A stretch of DNA of 64,000 bases from the NCBI GenBank assembly GCA_000827265.1, contig KN834756.1:422746-486745 (forward strand), written 5' to 3'. Made by a program: the position numbers and the translations under genes. The stretch's first letter is position 1; each line of letters starts with the position of its first letter. This DNA comes from Collybiopsis luxurians FD-317 M1. Its lineage: Eukaryota; Basidiomycota; Agaricomycetes; Agaricales; Omphalotaceae. The notes under the pieces are model-generated. The model ran no database searches. It saw nothing but the letters and a program-made list of their open reading frames with translations, and had not been told where the DNA came from. Of this stretch, positions 45,764-58,629 are shown one piece after another.

Positions 45764-48700
45764 ATGTCTTCGAATGCAGCTATATTCCATGGAACATCCA
45801 ACTTTGGAATACATGGGTCACCTACTTTCAATGCTGCAGCCAGAGATGTTCATCACCATGTGATTAATCAATATAACAGTAAGCTTGTAGTAACATCATT
45901 ACTATGACATTACAACATCAACAATACCCTTTTCAGCAGACAGCAGTAAAATTGATGCTCTCAGGAAATTGAAGGAAAGGCTCAATCCAATTGTCAACCC
46001 GGTGAAAAAATGGAATGGTTGTATGGAAGGGACTCGTGTCAATCTACTCAAGGATCTGTGTAAATGGGTTCTGACACCAGACACACACATGGCATGGATC
46101 CGCGGTTTGGCTGGAAGTGGTAAAAGTGCAATAGCAGTTTCAGTTGCAGCAAAATTACGGGAAATCAGTGACCAGGTTATCTTGGCATTAACTTTTCATT
46201 GTGTCAAGGGTCAGGAAACAGACAATATTTTGTCACTTGTACCAACCATGTGCTATCATTTGGCAAACATGCATCCAGAATATGCAATGCATTTGCTAGA
46301 GATATTGCAGAAGGATACTTCCCTGCAGGCACAGCAAATACCTCTACAGGAACAGTTTTCGGTCTTTTGGAAACCACTGCATGAAATCAGTGCATTAAAG
46401 CCTACTGTCATAATCATTGATGGACTAGATGAATGGGGCAACCAAGATGAGCGGCATATGCTGCTCAAAAATTTACAAGCTCATTTGAGCAAAATTAAAT
46501 GGATCCAGATAATAGTAACTAGTCGGCCTTACAGTGAAATTGAAAGAGCAATGACAAACCAGGATCAGGTCCAGTCATTTGACCTTACTACTCAATATAC
46601 TGCCCATCATGATATTGAGATATTCTTGGGGGATAGATTCACCTATTTGGAGAATAAAAGAGTTTCAAAAAGTGATGTAGATAATCTTGTATCCAAAGCA
46701 GATGGCCTCTTTATTTGGGCCATTACTGCAATGGGATTTATAGAATCAGGATTTGACATGGTAGCAAATATCCAGAAGGTATTGCACCTGAAACATCCTG
46801 ATGACACTGAGCAGCCACATATTGAATTGTATAGTTTGTACAGAGAGGTATTGGTGCAGTACTTTGGGAATAAAGAGAAGCAGAAATACTTTCAATCAAT
46901 TGTAGGGACAATAGTGTCAGCATATGAGCCTTTGGCAATCAACACTCTGGCAAGCATGTTGAACTTGCAGTCAGACATGCCACATGATGTAGTTCAGAAT
47001 GTACTAAAAGGCCTGAAAGCATTGCTCTATGAGCATAGTGGAAAAGTGTATTATCATTTATCATTTGTGGAATTCCTACACTCTGAGCAATGTCCAAAAG
47101 AGTTTAAGGTCCAAGAAAGCTTTCATCACCAGAATTTGGCAAACATTTGCATGGAAGTCTTTTCCAAGGAGCTCAAATTCAACATCTGCCTGCTGGAGAC
47201 ATCCTCAAGTCGAAATCATGAGATAGAGGATCTACAAAACAAGATTGATCAGAGAATCTCAAATCAACTGCAGTACAGTGCACAATGGTGGGCACACCAT
47301 GTAGAAATGGCTGAAGCAACTGAGATTACAGTTAACAGAGTCAGAGATTTCTCAAGCAGCTGTCAAATGATATTTTGGCTAGAATGTATGAGTTTGATGA
47401 GGAAAGTAAATGGGATAATGGTTAGTATAAGTGCAATCAAAAGATGGGCTGGGAAGATAAAGGTAAGGGATGCTTTACAGTGGATGAATAGCAATTGATA
47501 TTGAACTAGGACTTACATATCATGAAGGGAATGCAGGAGTTGGAGAAGTTTGTGAATGTATTTTCTGTTGTCTTGCATGATAGTACACCACATCTCTATG
47601 TATCAGGATGTGCACTGCTACCTTCAGAATCAGGACTAAGAGAAAACAAGATTATACATCCTAAGAAAGTTGTAAAGGTAGCAAGAGCTGGACATGCTGT
47701 GAAATGGGAGAAGATATTGCATGTGATAGACACTGAAGAAGGGGTAACATCTATAGCATATTCACCTAATGGTCAATATGTAGTGGTTGCCACTTGTGAT
47801 AAGACAGTAAGAATTTGGAATGCTCAAACAGGTCTGCAAGTTGGGGAGCCACTTAAAGTTCACACTGGTTTAGTTACTTCAGTGGCATATTCACCTGATG
47901 GTCAATATGTTGCATCTGGATCTTAGGATAAGACTGTAAGAATTTGGAATGCTCAAATAGGTCTACAGGTTGGGGAGCCACTCAAAGGCCACACCAGTTG
48001 GGTCAACTCAGTGGCATATTCACCTGATGGCCAAAATTTAGTGTCTGGCTCTTGTGACAATACTGTGAGAATTTGGAATGCTCAAACACATGTACAGGTT
48101 GGAGAATCACTCAAAGGCCACACTGATTGGGTTAACTCTGTGGCATATTCACCTGAAGGTCAACATGTAGTGTCTGGCTCTAAAGATAAAACAGTAAGAA
48201 TTTGGAATGCTCAAACAGGTCTGCAGGTTGGGGAGCCACTCAAAGGCCACACTAATGTAAGAATTTGGAATGCTCAAACAGGTCTGCAGGTTGGGGAGCC
48301 ACTCAAAGGCCACACTGATTTTGTTACCTCAGTAGCATATTCACCTAATGGACAATATGTGGTGTCTGGCTCTGGTGATAAGACAGTAAGAATTTGGAAT
48401 GCTCAAACAGGTCTGCAGGTTGGGGAGTCATTGAAAGGCCATATTTATGAAGTTTCCTCAGTGGCATATTCACCTGACAATAAATATGTAGTTTCTGGCT
48501 CTTCTGATAAAACAGTAAGATTTTGGAATGCTCAAAAGGGTGTGCAGGTTGGGGAGCCACTTAAAGGCCACTCTGATGAAGTTAGCTTAGTGGCATATTC
48601 ACCTGATGGTCGATATGTGGTGTCTGGCTCTTGGGACAAGACAGTAAGAATTTGGAATGCTCCAATAAGTGTACAGGTTGGGGAGCCACTTAAAAGCCAC

Positions 48701-49579
48701 ATTTATTTTGTTACCTCAGTGGCATATTCACCTAATGGTCAACATGTGGTGTCTGGGTATTCTGATAAGACAGTCAGAATTTGGAATGCTCAAACAGGTG
48801 CACAGGTTGGGGTGCCATTCAAAGGCCATACTGATTTCATTACCTCATTGGCATATTCACCTGATGGTCAATATGTGGTGACAGACTCTTGTGATAATAC
48901 AGTACGAATTTGGAATGTTCAAACAGGTATGCAGGTTGGGGTACCTCTCAAAGCCCACACTCTCTATATTCCTTCAGTGGCATATTCACCTGATGGTCAA
49001 TATGTGGCATTTGGATCTATAACAGATAACACAGTAAGAATTTGGAATACTCAAACAGATCTGCAGGTTGGGGAGCCATTCATAGGCCATACAGGCTTAC
49101 CTACTTCAGTGGCATACTCACCTGATGGCCAATATGTGGTGTCTGGCTCCTGGGATAAGTCAATAAGGATTTGGAATGTTCACACAGGTCTGCAAGTTGG
49201 GGAGCCATTTAAAGGTCACACTGATTGGATCACTTCAGTGGCATATTCACCTGATGGGCAATATGTGGTGTCTGGTTCCAAAGATAAGACAGTAAGAATT
49301 TGGAATGCTCAAACAAGCCCACAGGTTAGAACCACAAATGAAGCCCACAATTTTCAATTACCTCCAGACATTCCCTTAGGTTACATTGATAACCGTGGCT
49401 GGCTCCATTCTGAGGAAGGATCACTTATTCTTTGGCTTCCTCCCTTGATGAGACCTGGATTCAGGGATAAACGTCAAATTATCACTATCCCTGCTGATGC
49501 TGAAGATTGTGCTCTTTCTGTGGACTGGTCAAATTTTGTTCACGGATCCCAATGGACTGAATGTTGGGATTCCACTTGA
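45764..49579 (+). pseudogene. NACHT-WD40 NLR-type gene, 12 WD repeats, one in-frame stop
   Basis: Exons 45764-45878, 45937-47462 and 47537-49579 join in phase (about 1227 residues). Exon 1 encodes AAIFHGTSNFGIHGSPTFN and RDVHHH, a short Gly/Asn/Phe-rich motif common at agaric NLR N-termini. NACHT: P-loop GLAGSGKSAIA, Walker B-like VIIIDGLDEW, then TSRPYSEIE. Twelve WD40 units (VNSVAYSPDGQ..VVSGS.DKTVRIWNAQTG) follow, then a C-terminal domain ending SNFVHGSQWTECWD. A TAG at 47924-47926 interrupts unit 2 where a Trp (TGG) is expected. Units 4 and 5 are separated by a 63-base in-frame duplication (48257-48319) that repeats only the last strand of a blade. Apart from the TAG the frame is fully open, so a single point mutation, read-through, or an assembly error are all possible. 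Confidence 0.85.
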
Positions 49580-50256
49580 ATTGCTGTATCAAAAACACAA
49601 CATAAGTTTTTCTCTTTCCAAGCTCTTTGATACAAACTTGTTGCTCTCCTCATTGACAATTAAATTTTACCATTAGGTCTTGTAGGTCATAGTTTCTTTT
49701 CTTTTGTCCTGTTTCTTGAACTATTTGTCCATTTCACCACCCTTGTTGCAACTGAACTCAAATTCTTCATTCACTGTATATAATTGAGACCCCCTTTTCT
49801 TTTTTTATCTATGAACAATGCTATTGAAACCTGCAATAACAAGCCCTAAATGATTTACAATTTCATTGATTAAAGCTCCAAGGAATTGGGGACAAAAATA
49901 TTATACAATCAATATGGCTATAACAAATCTTGAACTATTTACAACATTAACAAATTTTTGAGAGCTGTCTATCAGCTTGATAGAAAGAACAATCCCATAC
50001 AGTGATTGAATGATGGTGCAGTAACACATAATACAAACTGTGATATGTGTTACCATTCAGCTAGTAAGTAAGCATATAGTATATAAATGTTAAAAGGACA
50101 ACGTGAGAGGCTGTTGAGACACCCAAATGGACATTCCAATTCCTGGGAAAGCAAAAGGAGTTAGGTTTAGAGGCTGAAAATGGAGTTCTGAATTGTCTTT
50201 GAATTGAAAAGGTTGAAGACTTGCAAAAAAACAAAATGGTTTCACACTTGCAGTGA
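49580..50256. other. AT-rich junction between NLR gene and truncated histidine kinase
   Basis: I looked on the minus strand for the histidine-kinase H-box, N, G and receiver motifs expected after 50257 and saw none. Confidence 0.5.
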
Positions 50257-53200
50257 TTAAAACTTGCTCGTACTCCTATTCGCAAGCTCGGCCACCTCCT
50301 TTGCAGCGGTATTCTTTTGAATCAAGTCTCGCAAGTTGGATACCATATTGTTGATCTGAATCTTGAGCGAGTCCATCTCGCTGGATGCCTCCACGGTGAT
50401 GAAACCAGTAAGGTCTCCATCCATGGCTGCGGCAGAGATTTGGGCGAAAGCACGGACTTGAGTGGTCAAGTTGCCAGCCATCGTGTTGACAGAGAGACTA
50501 CGGGCGAAAGCATAAGACGACCAGTCATTTGCGAACATAACAAAGCGACGTACGTAATCTCTTGCCAGATACCTTGAACATTCCCAACCTCAGCTTGCAC
50601 ACCAAGTTTGCCCTCCGTACCGACTTCATGAGCAACCTTCTTGACCTCGACAGCAAAGATACTCAACTGGTCAATCATGTCATTGATTGTGTTGACCAAA
50701 TTGAGCATCTCTCCGGATACACTGAGGCCGCCAATCTTCTGCGTCAAGTCACCTCGAGCAACAGCGGTGGCGGCTATAGCAATAGTCCGAACCTAAACGA
50801 AGCAAGCTGAAACCCATGTAAACCCTAGCGAGAGTAACATCTCACCTGCAGTGTCAGATTGTTCGCCATCGCATTCACGTTATCCGTCAACGCCTTCCAT
50901 GTCCCAGCGACGTTGTCGACTCGAGCTTGTGCACCGAGTTTACCTTCAGTTCCGACTTCTCTTGCGACTCGAGTGACCTATAAAAAGCTGATTGATATCG
51001 TTTCCCAATGCGGGGACAATACCCCTACCTCATCAGCGAACACACTTAAACTCTCCGTCATCTCATTCACCGACTCCTTCAACTCCAAAATCTCACCCCT
51101 GACATTGACTTGAATCTTTTTCGATAGGTCGCCGCTGGCGACAGCTTTAGTAACTTCAGCGATGGAGCGGATCTATGAACAACCAACAGGGAAAGGAAGG
51201 GGGAGGAAGAACTCGTCAACCAACAAGGCACAAACCCATATCCTTGAACAAGCCACCCACCTGATTCGTCAAATTCATAGCCATCAGATTCACATTATCC
51301 GTCAACACCTTCCANNNNNNNNNNNNNNNNNNNNGAGTCCATCTCGCTGGATGCCTCCACGGTGATGAAACCAGTAAGGTCTCCATCCATGGCTGCGGCA
51401 GAGATTTGGGCGAAAGCACGGACTTGAGTGGTCAAGTTGCCAGCCATCGTGTTGACAGAGAGACTACGGGCGAAAGCATAAGACGACCAGTCATTTGCGA
51501 ACATAACAAAGCGACGTACGTAATCTCTTGCCAGATACCTTGAACATTCCCAACCTCAGCTTGCACACCAAGTTTGCCCTCCGTACCGACTTCATGAGCA
51601 ACCTTCTTGACCTCGACAGCAAAGATACTCAACTGGTCAATCATGTCATTGATTGTGTTGACCAAATTGAGCATCTCTCCGGATACACTGAGGCCGCCAA
51701 TCTTCTGCGTCAAGTCACCTCGAGCAACAGCGGTGGCGGCTATAGCAATAGTCCGAACCTAAACGAAGCAAGCTGAAACCCATGTAAACCCTAGCGAGAG
51801 TAACATCTCACCTGCAGTGTCAGATTGTTCGCCATCGCATTCACGTTATCCGTCAACGCCTTCCATGTCCCAGCGACGTTGTCGACTCGAGCTTGTGCAC
51901 CGAGTTTACCTTCAGTTCCGACTTCTCTTGCGACTCGAGTGACCTATAAAAAGCTGATTGATATCGTTTCCCAATGCGGGGACAATACCCCTACCTCATC
52001 AGCGAACACACTTAAACTCTCCGTCATCTCATTCACCGACTCCTTCAACTCCAAAATCTCACCCCTGACATTGACTTGAATCTTTTTCGATAGGTCGCCG
52101 CTGGCGACAGCTTTAGTAACTTCAGCGATGGAGCGGATCTATGAACAACCAACAGGGAAAGGAAGGGGGAGGAAGAACTCGTCAACCAACAAGGCACAAA
52201 CCCATATCCTTGAACAAGCCACCCACCTGATTCGTCAAATTCATAGCCATCAGATTCACATTATCCGTCAACACCTTCCACTCGCCCTCCACATCCGGAA
52301 CAAACGCCTGGCCACCGAGGATACCCTCCGTCCCAACCTCGAGCGACACGCGAGTGACCTCACTCGCAAGCGTCGATAGCTGCACCACCATGGAGTTGAT
52401 CGTTTCTTTCAAGTCGAGCATCTCACCCTGCACGTCCACCTCGACGAACTTGCTCAAGTTGCCCTGGGCAACGGCTTTGGTAACTTCGCTGATACTCCGG
52501 ACCTTATTGCATGAGGTATCAGCGCACCCGCATTACCGTAACAAAGGATGAGAACCCACCTGATTCGTCAAATTAGATGCCATCTTGTTCACATTCCTCG
52601 TCAAATCCGCCCATACTCCCTGGACGCCTTCGACCCGAGCTTGACCTCCGAGTATTCCTTCCGTGCCGACCTGAAGAAGGAATACCATCAATTCGTCATT
52701 AAACTCATACGAAAGGTAAAAACACCCACCTCCAACGCGACTCTTGTAACCTCGCTTGCAAACGCACCCAACTGATCCACCATGGAGTTGACTGTCGCCT
52801 TCAACGTCGCCATCTCTCCTTCGACTTGGATCTCAATCTTTTGCGTCAAGTCTCCTTTGGCTACAGCCGTCGTAACCATTGCGATGGAGCGAACCTATGA
52901 ACAACCAACAGGGAAAGAAAGGAGGAGGAAGAACTCGTCAATCAACAAGGCACAAAACCGTACTCTTGAGCGACCACCCACCTGAAATGTCAAATTCATA
53001 GCCATCAGATTCACATTATCCGTCAACACCTTCCACTCGCCCTCCACATATGGAACATATGCCTGGCCACCGAGGATACCCTCCGTCCCAACCTCGAGCG
53101 ACACGCGAGTGACCTCACTCGCAAGCGTCGACAGCTGCACCACCATGGAGTTGATCGTTTCTTTCAAGTCGAGCATCTCGCCCTGCACGTCCACCTCGAC

Positions 53201-56200
53201 GAACATGCTCAAGTTGCCCTGGGCAACGGCTTTGGTAACTTCGCTGATACTCCGGACCTTATTGCATGAGGTATCAGCGCACCCGCATTACCATAACAAA
53301 GAATGAGAACCCACCTGATTCGTCAAATTAGATGCCATCTTGTTCACATTCCTCGTCAAATCCGCCCATGTTCCCTGGACGCCTTCGACCCGAGCTTGAC
53401 CTCCGAGTATTCCTTCTGTGCCGACCTGAAGAAGGAATACCATCAATTCACCATTAAACTCAAACGAAAGGTAAAAACACCCACCTCCAATGCGACTCTT
53501 GTAACCTCACTTGCAAACGCACCCAACTGATCCACCATGGAGTTGACTGTGTCCTTCAACTCCAGAATCTCACCCTGGACATCGACTTGAATCTTTTTCG
53601 ATAGGTCGCCGCTGGCGACAGCTTTAGTGACTTCGGCGATGGAGCGGACCTATGAACAACCAACAGGGAAAGAAAAGAGGAGGAAGAACTCGTCAATCAA
53701 TAAGGCACAAACCCATATCCTTGAACGAGCCACCCACCTGATTCGTCAAATTCATAGCCATCAGATTCACATTATCCGTCAACACCTTCCACTCGCCCTC
53801 CACATCCGGAACAAACGCCTGGCCACCGAGGATACCCTCCGTCCCGACCTCGAGCGATATGCAAGTGACCTCACTCGCAAGCGTCGACAGCTGCACTACC
53901 ATGGAGTTGATTGTTTCTTTCAAGTCGAGCATCTCACCCTGCACGTCCACCTCGACGAACATGCTCAAGTTGCCCTGGGCAACAGCTTTGGTAACTTCGC
54001 TGATACTCCGGACCTTATTGCATGAGGTATCAGCGCACCCGCATTACCTTAACAAAGAATGAGAACCCACCTGATTCGTCAAATTAGATGCCATCTTGTT
54101 CACATTCCTCGTCAAATCCGCCCATGTTCCCTGGACGCCTTCGACCCGAGCTTGACCTCCGAGTATTCCTTGCGTGCCAACCTGAAGAAGGAATACCATT
54201 AATTCATCATTAAACTCAAACGAAAGGTAAAAACACCCACCTCCAACGCGACTCTTGTAACCTCGCTTGCAAACGCACCCAACTGATCCACCATGGAGTT
54301 GACTGTCGTCTTCAACGTCGCCATCTCTCCCTCGAATCGGATCTCAATCTTTTGCGTCAAATCTCCTTTGGCTACAGCCGTCGTAACTATTGCGATGGAG
54401 CGGACCTTGCGGTAAGTGGTTCAGAGAAAGGGAAAGGGGTGGGGGGTCATGTAAGCGGAAGGGATTAAAATAGACTGGAAAAGAAGGCAAACCTGATCCG
54501 TCAAACTAGCACACATCCTGTTCACATTCTTCACCAACTCATACCAAACGCCTTCTACATCCGGTACCCTCGCTTGACCACCCAATTTACCTGTACTCCA
54601 GGTCATTAGAACGGTAATAGAACCATCACTGCTATCACTGCCATTACGACAAGACTGTTTCAAGAGATTACATTACCTTGAGAACCGACTTCAAGCGTGA
54701 CTCGACTAACTTCAGCAGCTAAAGCTCTTAGTCGAACAACCATTCCATTAACCGTATTCTGTGCGGAACAAAAACAACAGTGGGTCAGTACAACCCGTGC
54801 TCCAACACACCAACAACCTCATGAATACCTTCAAATCCAAAATTTCCCCCCTTGCATCCACTTGAATTTGCTTACTCAAATCACCGAGCGCAACAGACTT
54901 GGTCACTTGCGCAATCGAACGAACCTATAAATAAGGGCAGGAGCGAGAATTAGAGGACACACATGGCAGAAAAACTTATAGGATATAGATCCTTGCCCCG
55001 CTTACCTGATTCGTCAAATTCGCCGCCAATTTGTTCACGACAGTTGTCAACTCTCTCCACGTCCCTTCGACATCAGACACGAGCGCTTGACCACCGAGCC
55101 TGCCTTCCGTACCGACTTCATGAGCTACACGAGTGACTTCCTTTGCAAAGATGTCTGTGTGCAGCGACGATGGAAGGGTTAGAGATTCGGATTACTCGAA
55201 TTATGACAAAATAAAAGTAAAAATAAAGAAGTTGATACTCACTCAAATTATCAACCATAGTATTAATCACCTCCTTGAATTTGACCATCATCGCGCCTTG
55301 AACGGGGACCGTAATTTTTTGCGACAAGTCTCCATCCGCGACTGCTTTACATACTCGAGCAACATCTTGGACCTAAATGGCACGAAAAGAGTGGCGGTGG
55401 AGGGGAGGGAAAGGCGGTGGAGGGGTGGAAGGGCGGAGAGACACTGAGTTAGCAAAAATGAAACAAAATTGAAACGAAAGTGAAAGAGAGGTACCTGCTG
55501 CTTCAACAGTTTCAACTCATCTAGCGCACTCAACCCACTCTCAAGCACGATCGCCGCCATTGGTCCTCCAGACGTCGCCGACCGATGCTCAAACAAGGAG
55601 CTCGATTCCTGCATGCGCCTCCATGGGTCCCAGGGGTTCCATGGGCGCGTCCACTGGTACGGGATTTGGTGTGCATGCGGATAAGGGTACGGGTACTGGT
55701 GGGAGTACTGTAGAGGATGTGTGGGGGACGGGTACGGGGGCAGGTATGAGTCATGAAGCGGGTACGAGTGTAGATCTTGCGCGGTGGCGTGATAAAGATA
55801 AGGTTGGGGTTGAAGAGATCGATGAGATGTTCTATGCCATCGAGCCCAATGCCCACCTGCATCCGCATCCCGGTCCTCCCCCGCTTCCTCCTCCACCTCC
55901 ACTTCTGCCTCTTTCTTCTTCGCGTTTTTCTCGCCGGCGCTCATCGTATGAGCATACGCATACAAGTATGGGAATGGGAATGAATATGCAGAAGCCGAAA
56001 GTAGCGAAGGGTGAATATACCCCCCTAGTGCACCAAAGAATTGACTTCCGCATCGTCGGCAAAGATGCTCTTGATTCTTGTCTAGGTCAAGGTCAAAGCT
56101 GGATCTGAATCCGTATCGGTGTCTCTGGTCCTTGTCCTTGTCCTTGTCCTCCTTCTGAGAAGCAGGATTGGACGAGGATGTAGGTTTGGACTCAGACTTG

Positions 56201-56877
56201 GACGCAATTTGAGATGATTGACTCGAGTTCTGTGTCTTCGACTTCGCCTTCCTCCCCATCTTCCCCAACAGCCCAACCTTAACCTTTGAAATCCTCACAA
56301 ACCATGCCTCCCGCTCTTCAATTGAAAGAGACCTCAAATACTCCAATTCCGTTTTAGGTATACCCTTTCCTCCCTGTACTTCTTCGCTTCCTGTTCCCCT
56401 GCCTTCTCCTCGTTCTTTTCGGGCATCCCCTGCATACCCCCCTTCCTCATCCTCACCTCCACCCCCACTTACATGAACATTCGCATCCCTGCTCCGAGCC
56501 CACACCTCACCCTTCTCAAACTGCCCCGCCCTTCCATACGGTGAAGTTTTATTCAACTCATCGGCCATCGGAACTGCTTGTTCGTTCTCGTCTTCCTCTT
56601 CTGGGGACTGCGGAGGAGAAGATGTGGACCTAGAACTGGATCTGGATCTAGACAAGGTTGTTACACTTACAATGTCTTCGGGGGCAGTCCCGAACGAGTT
56701 GTCTGATTCGTCTCCGCTCGATTCAACGGACTGAGATTGAGATAGCAATTGGGTGTTGGGTTGTGATTTGTTGTGAACATCCTTCTCCACCTCCCCCTCC
56801 TTCTCACCTGCATTCTTCTTTAGTGGGATACTCTCCTCATGCTCACCCACCACAGTCAGCGAGAACGGAGAAGCCAT
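50257..56877 (-). CDS. Multi-HAMP class III histidine kinase (Nik1/Os-1 type), truncated before the kinase domain
   Basis: Exon 1 (56877-55495) encodes a variable, acidic and Tyr/Pro-rich N-terminus. From 55372 on come about ten HAMP units of some 90 residues, each split by short introns, with [20 protein letters not shown] and [12 protein letters not shown] type cores. Nik1-type kinases use these to sense osmotic stress and are the target of phenylpyrrole and dicarboximide fungicides; they control the Hog1 pathway. Units alternate between two types, and three type pairs (54060-54420 with 53690-53970, 53300-53640 with 52890-53170, 52550-52880 with 52180-52460) are almost identical in DNA. The frame ends [19 protein letters not shown] at 50257, where family members continue into the H-box (LANMSHEIRTPMNG). 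No HisKA, ATPase or receiver domain follows. An assembly gap and duplicated contig end (50369-52280) lie inside, so one unit set is artificial. Confidence 0.85.
50369..52280. repeat. Two identical 946-bp copies flanking a 20-N gap (contig overlap)
   Basis: 50369-51314 and 51335-52280 are identical at every position I compared, at a constant offset of 966, separated only by 20 N. One contig ends and the other starts inside the same sequence, the signature of an unmerged overlap. Removing one copy and the N restores a regular HAMP order. Confidence 0.85.
51315..51334. other. Assembly gap (20 N)
   Basis: Scaffold gap inside the histidine-kinase gene, probably of zero or negative true size. Confidence 0.95.
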
Positions 56878-58629
56878 AGAGATACTCGACGATTCGTCCG
56901 ACCTGGGAGTAGCCGCAGATGCGGCAGTAGCATCCTTCGCGTGGGACTCTCATATTGATCACGTTGACGGATCACGTAGGAGGTCAGATTTCATAGGTCA
57001 GATTTCATATGATGTCACTTGCTTGCACCGGCTATTCCGAACGCTTTTTAATCCCGGATCAAAAAGCCTTGAACGCAAACGCCCAAAAAGATGTCTGGAG
57101 CTTAATTGGAGCTTAAAGCACCCTGCCTGTGAATAAACGTTGTACCTGAAGTAGAACTTGCATCAGCTGAATATGGATAGATTATGGAACATAAAATTCA
57201 GCTCAGAACAACCACCCACAAGGAAAATTTGCTTCAAAGCATCATCCAATGATAGCTCAGTGTGCCATCCAGGTTTTCACATTGCGCACTAGGCCACAAC
57301 ATGTATTGCATGAAGTTCTCATCATCTAAGTATCCGATCGCCGTCACTGTACGTTCCGAAACCGCTTTCTATGTCACCGATATGTCTCTTTGCCACCTTG
57401 CACAAGTGGGATCCATTAACACTCTTCTTTAGTGCGAAGTTGTGTGGATTAATATTGAGATGCGGAAAAAAGGTCTCAAAGGCTCTCTTCCTTCTCCTGA
57501 TTTGCGGGCAACAGAATCTTACCCGTATTTTCTCCATTGGACTCAACTTCGACGTATGGGAAAAGGATGACCCAGACCACGAATGGAAAATGACATTGAT
57601 GTCCATTCTGAACAAAGGAATACTTCTCTAACTCCAGATACTCATAATATTGCAGACATCTGTACCTCTTATTATACTTCTCCTGGATGCTCCCAGCAGG
57701 CCTTTCCCTTATCACACCAGTAAAAGTATTCCTATTAAAGTTCATTCTGTAGTTAAACACAGTCAAATTCACTCCTTACGTTGTTCTGAATCTTTTAACT
57801 CAGGTTCATCCAATACTTACTTATAACCTGTGACTTTTACCGCTACAAAAATCACATTGTGTCTCGAGCAGCACTGACACGGAAATCTTCGCATTTTTTC
57901 ATCTCACTCATTTTTCCCTTGACACTTCTAGATTTCAATAAACCTTCTGCAAGCAAGGTGCTGGCCATGTGAGTGGAGCCATCGAGTGATGGTTCTGGAT
58001 CAGACACCTCACACAGTGCACTACCTTACAATATTGACAAGTTTTCTAATATTCTTTCTATTTACCTGCTAACCTCTGGCTATATAAGTTAATCTGACTT
58101 TGTACAGGGGCCATACTTACAGTGTAGGCAGAATTTTCAGCTCCCAATCAGAGGCTTCAAGTACAACATTGAAAGTTCCAGGCTGCGTCTTGTCCACCAG
58201 AAGTGGCTGGTTGTCCCCGGATAACAGAAGAAGCATGACATCACTCAAACTTGAGCACACCATTGTAAACTGTTCTACTTCAACAGCTCCGGAGGCAAGA
58301 CAGTGGGTCGCTAACTGTTGCGTAGCCCTAACCAGAGCCGGAGCCAGCAATGCTAGCTTTGAGATAATTATTGCTTAGTTTGAGTTGTTAAGTTTCTGAG
58401 CATTTCACATAGCTATTAACGGACAAAGATTACTTGACTACAAAATGCCAGTGCCTGGCTATACTTAGTATTATAGCCACCACACTTAAATCATCAATAA
58501 AACCAGGACTACCATTAAATATCAATAATGTTGTACTCAAAAAGGTTGTAACGCTGATTTTATGCATCTTTCCTACTGTCTACTATAGTCAAATGAGGGC
58601 GGCCAAGTTTCAGCCAAATATTGTCTGCC
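56878..58629. other. Upstream of the kinase, then AT-rich interval with unassigned frames
   Basis: 56878-57060 is the GC-richer promoter side of the histidine kinase. From 57100 the DNA is AT-rich. Two minus-strand frames read as protein-like but are unrecognised: 57772-57476 (NFNRNTFTGVIRERPAGSIQ..) and 58350-58117 (SGAVEVEQFTMVCSSLSDVM..). They could be exons of one unknown gene or relics. Confidence 0.4.

Noticed and set aside
50369..52280. A genuine 966-bp tandem duplication in the kinase
   Set aside because: Perfect identity across a 20-N scaffold gap is better explained by overlapping contig ends.
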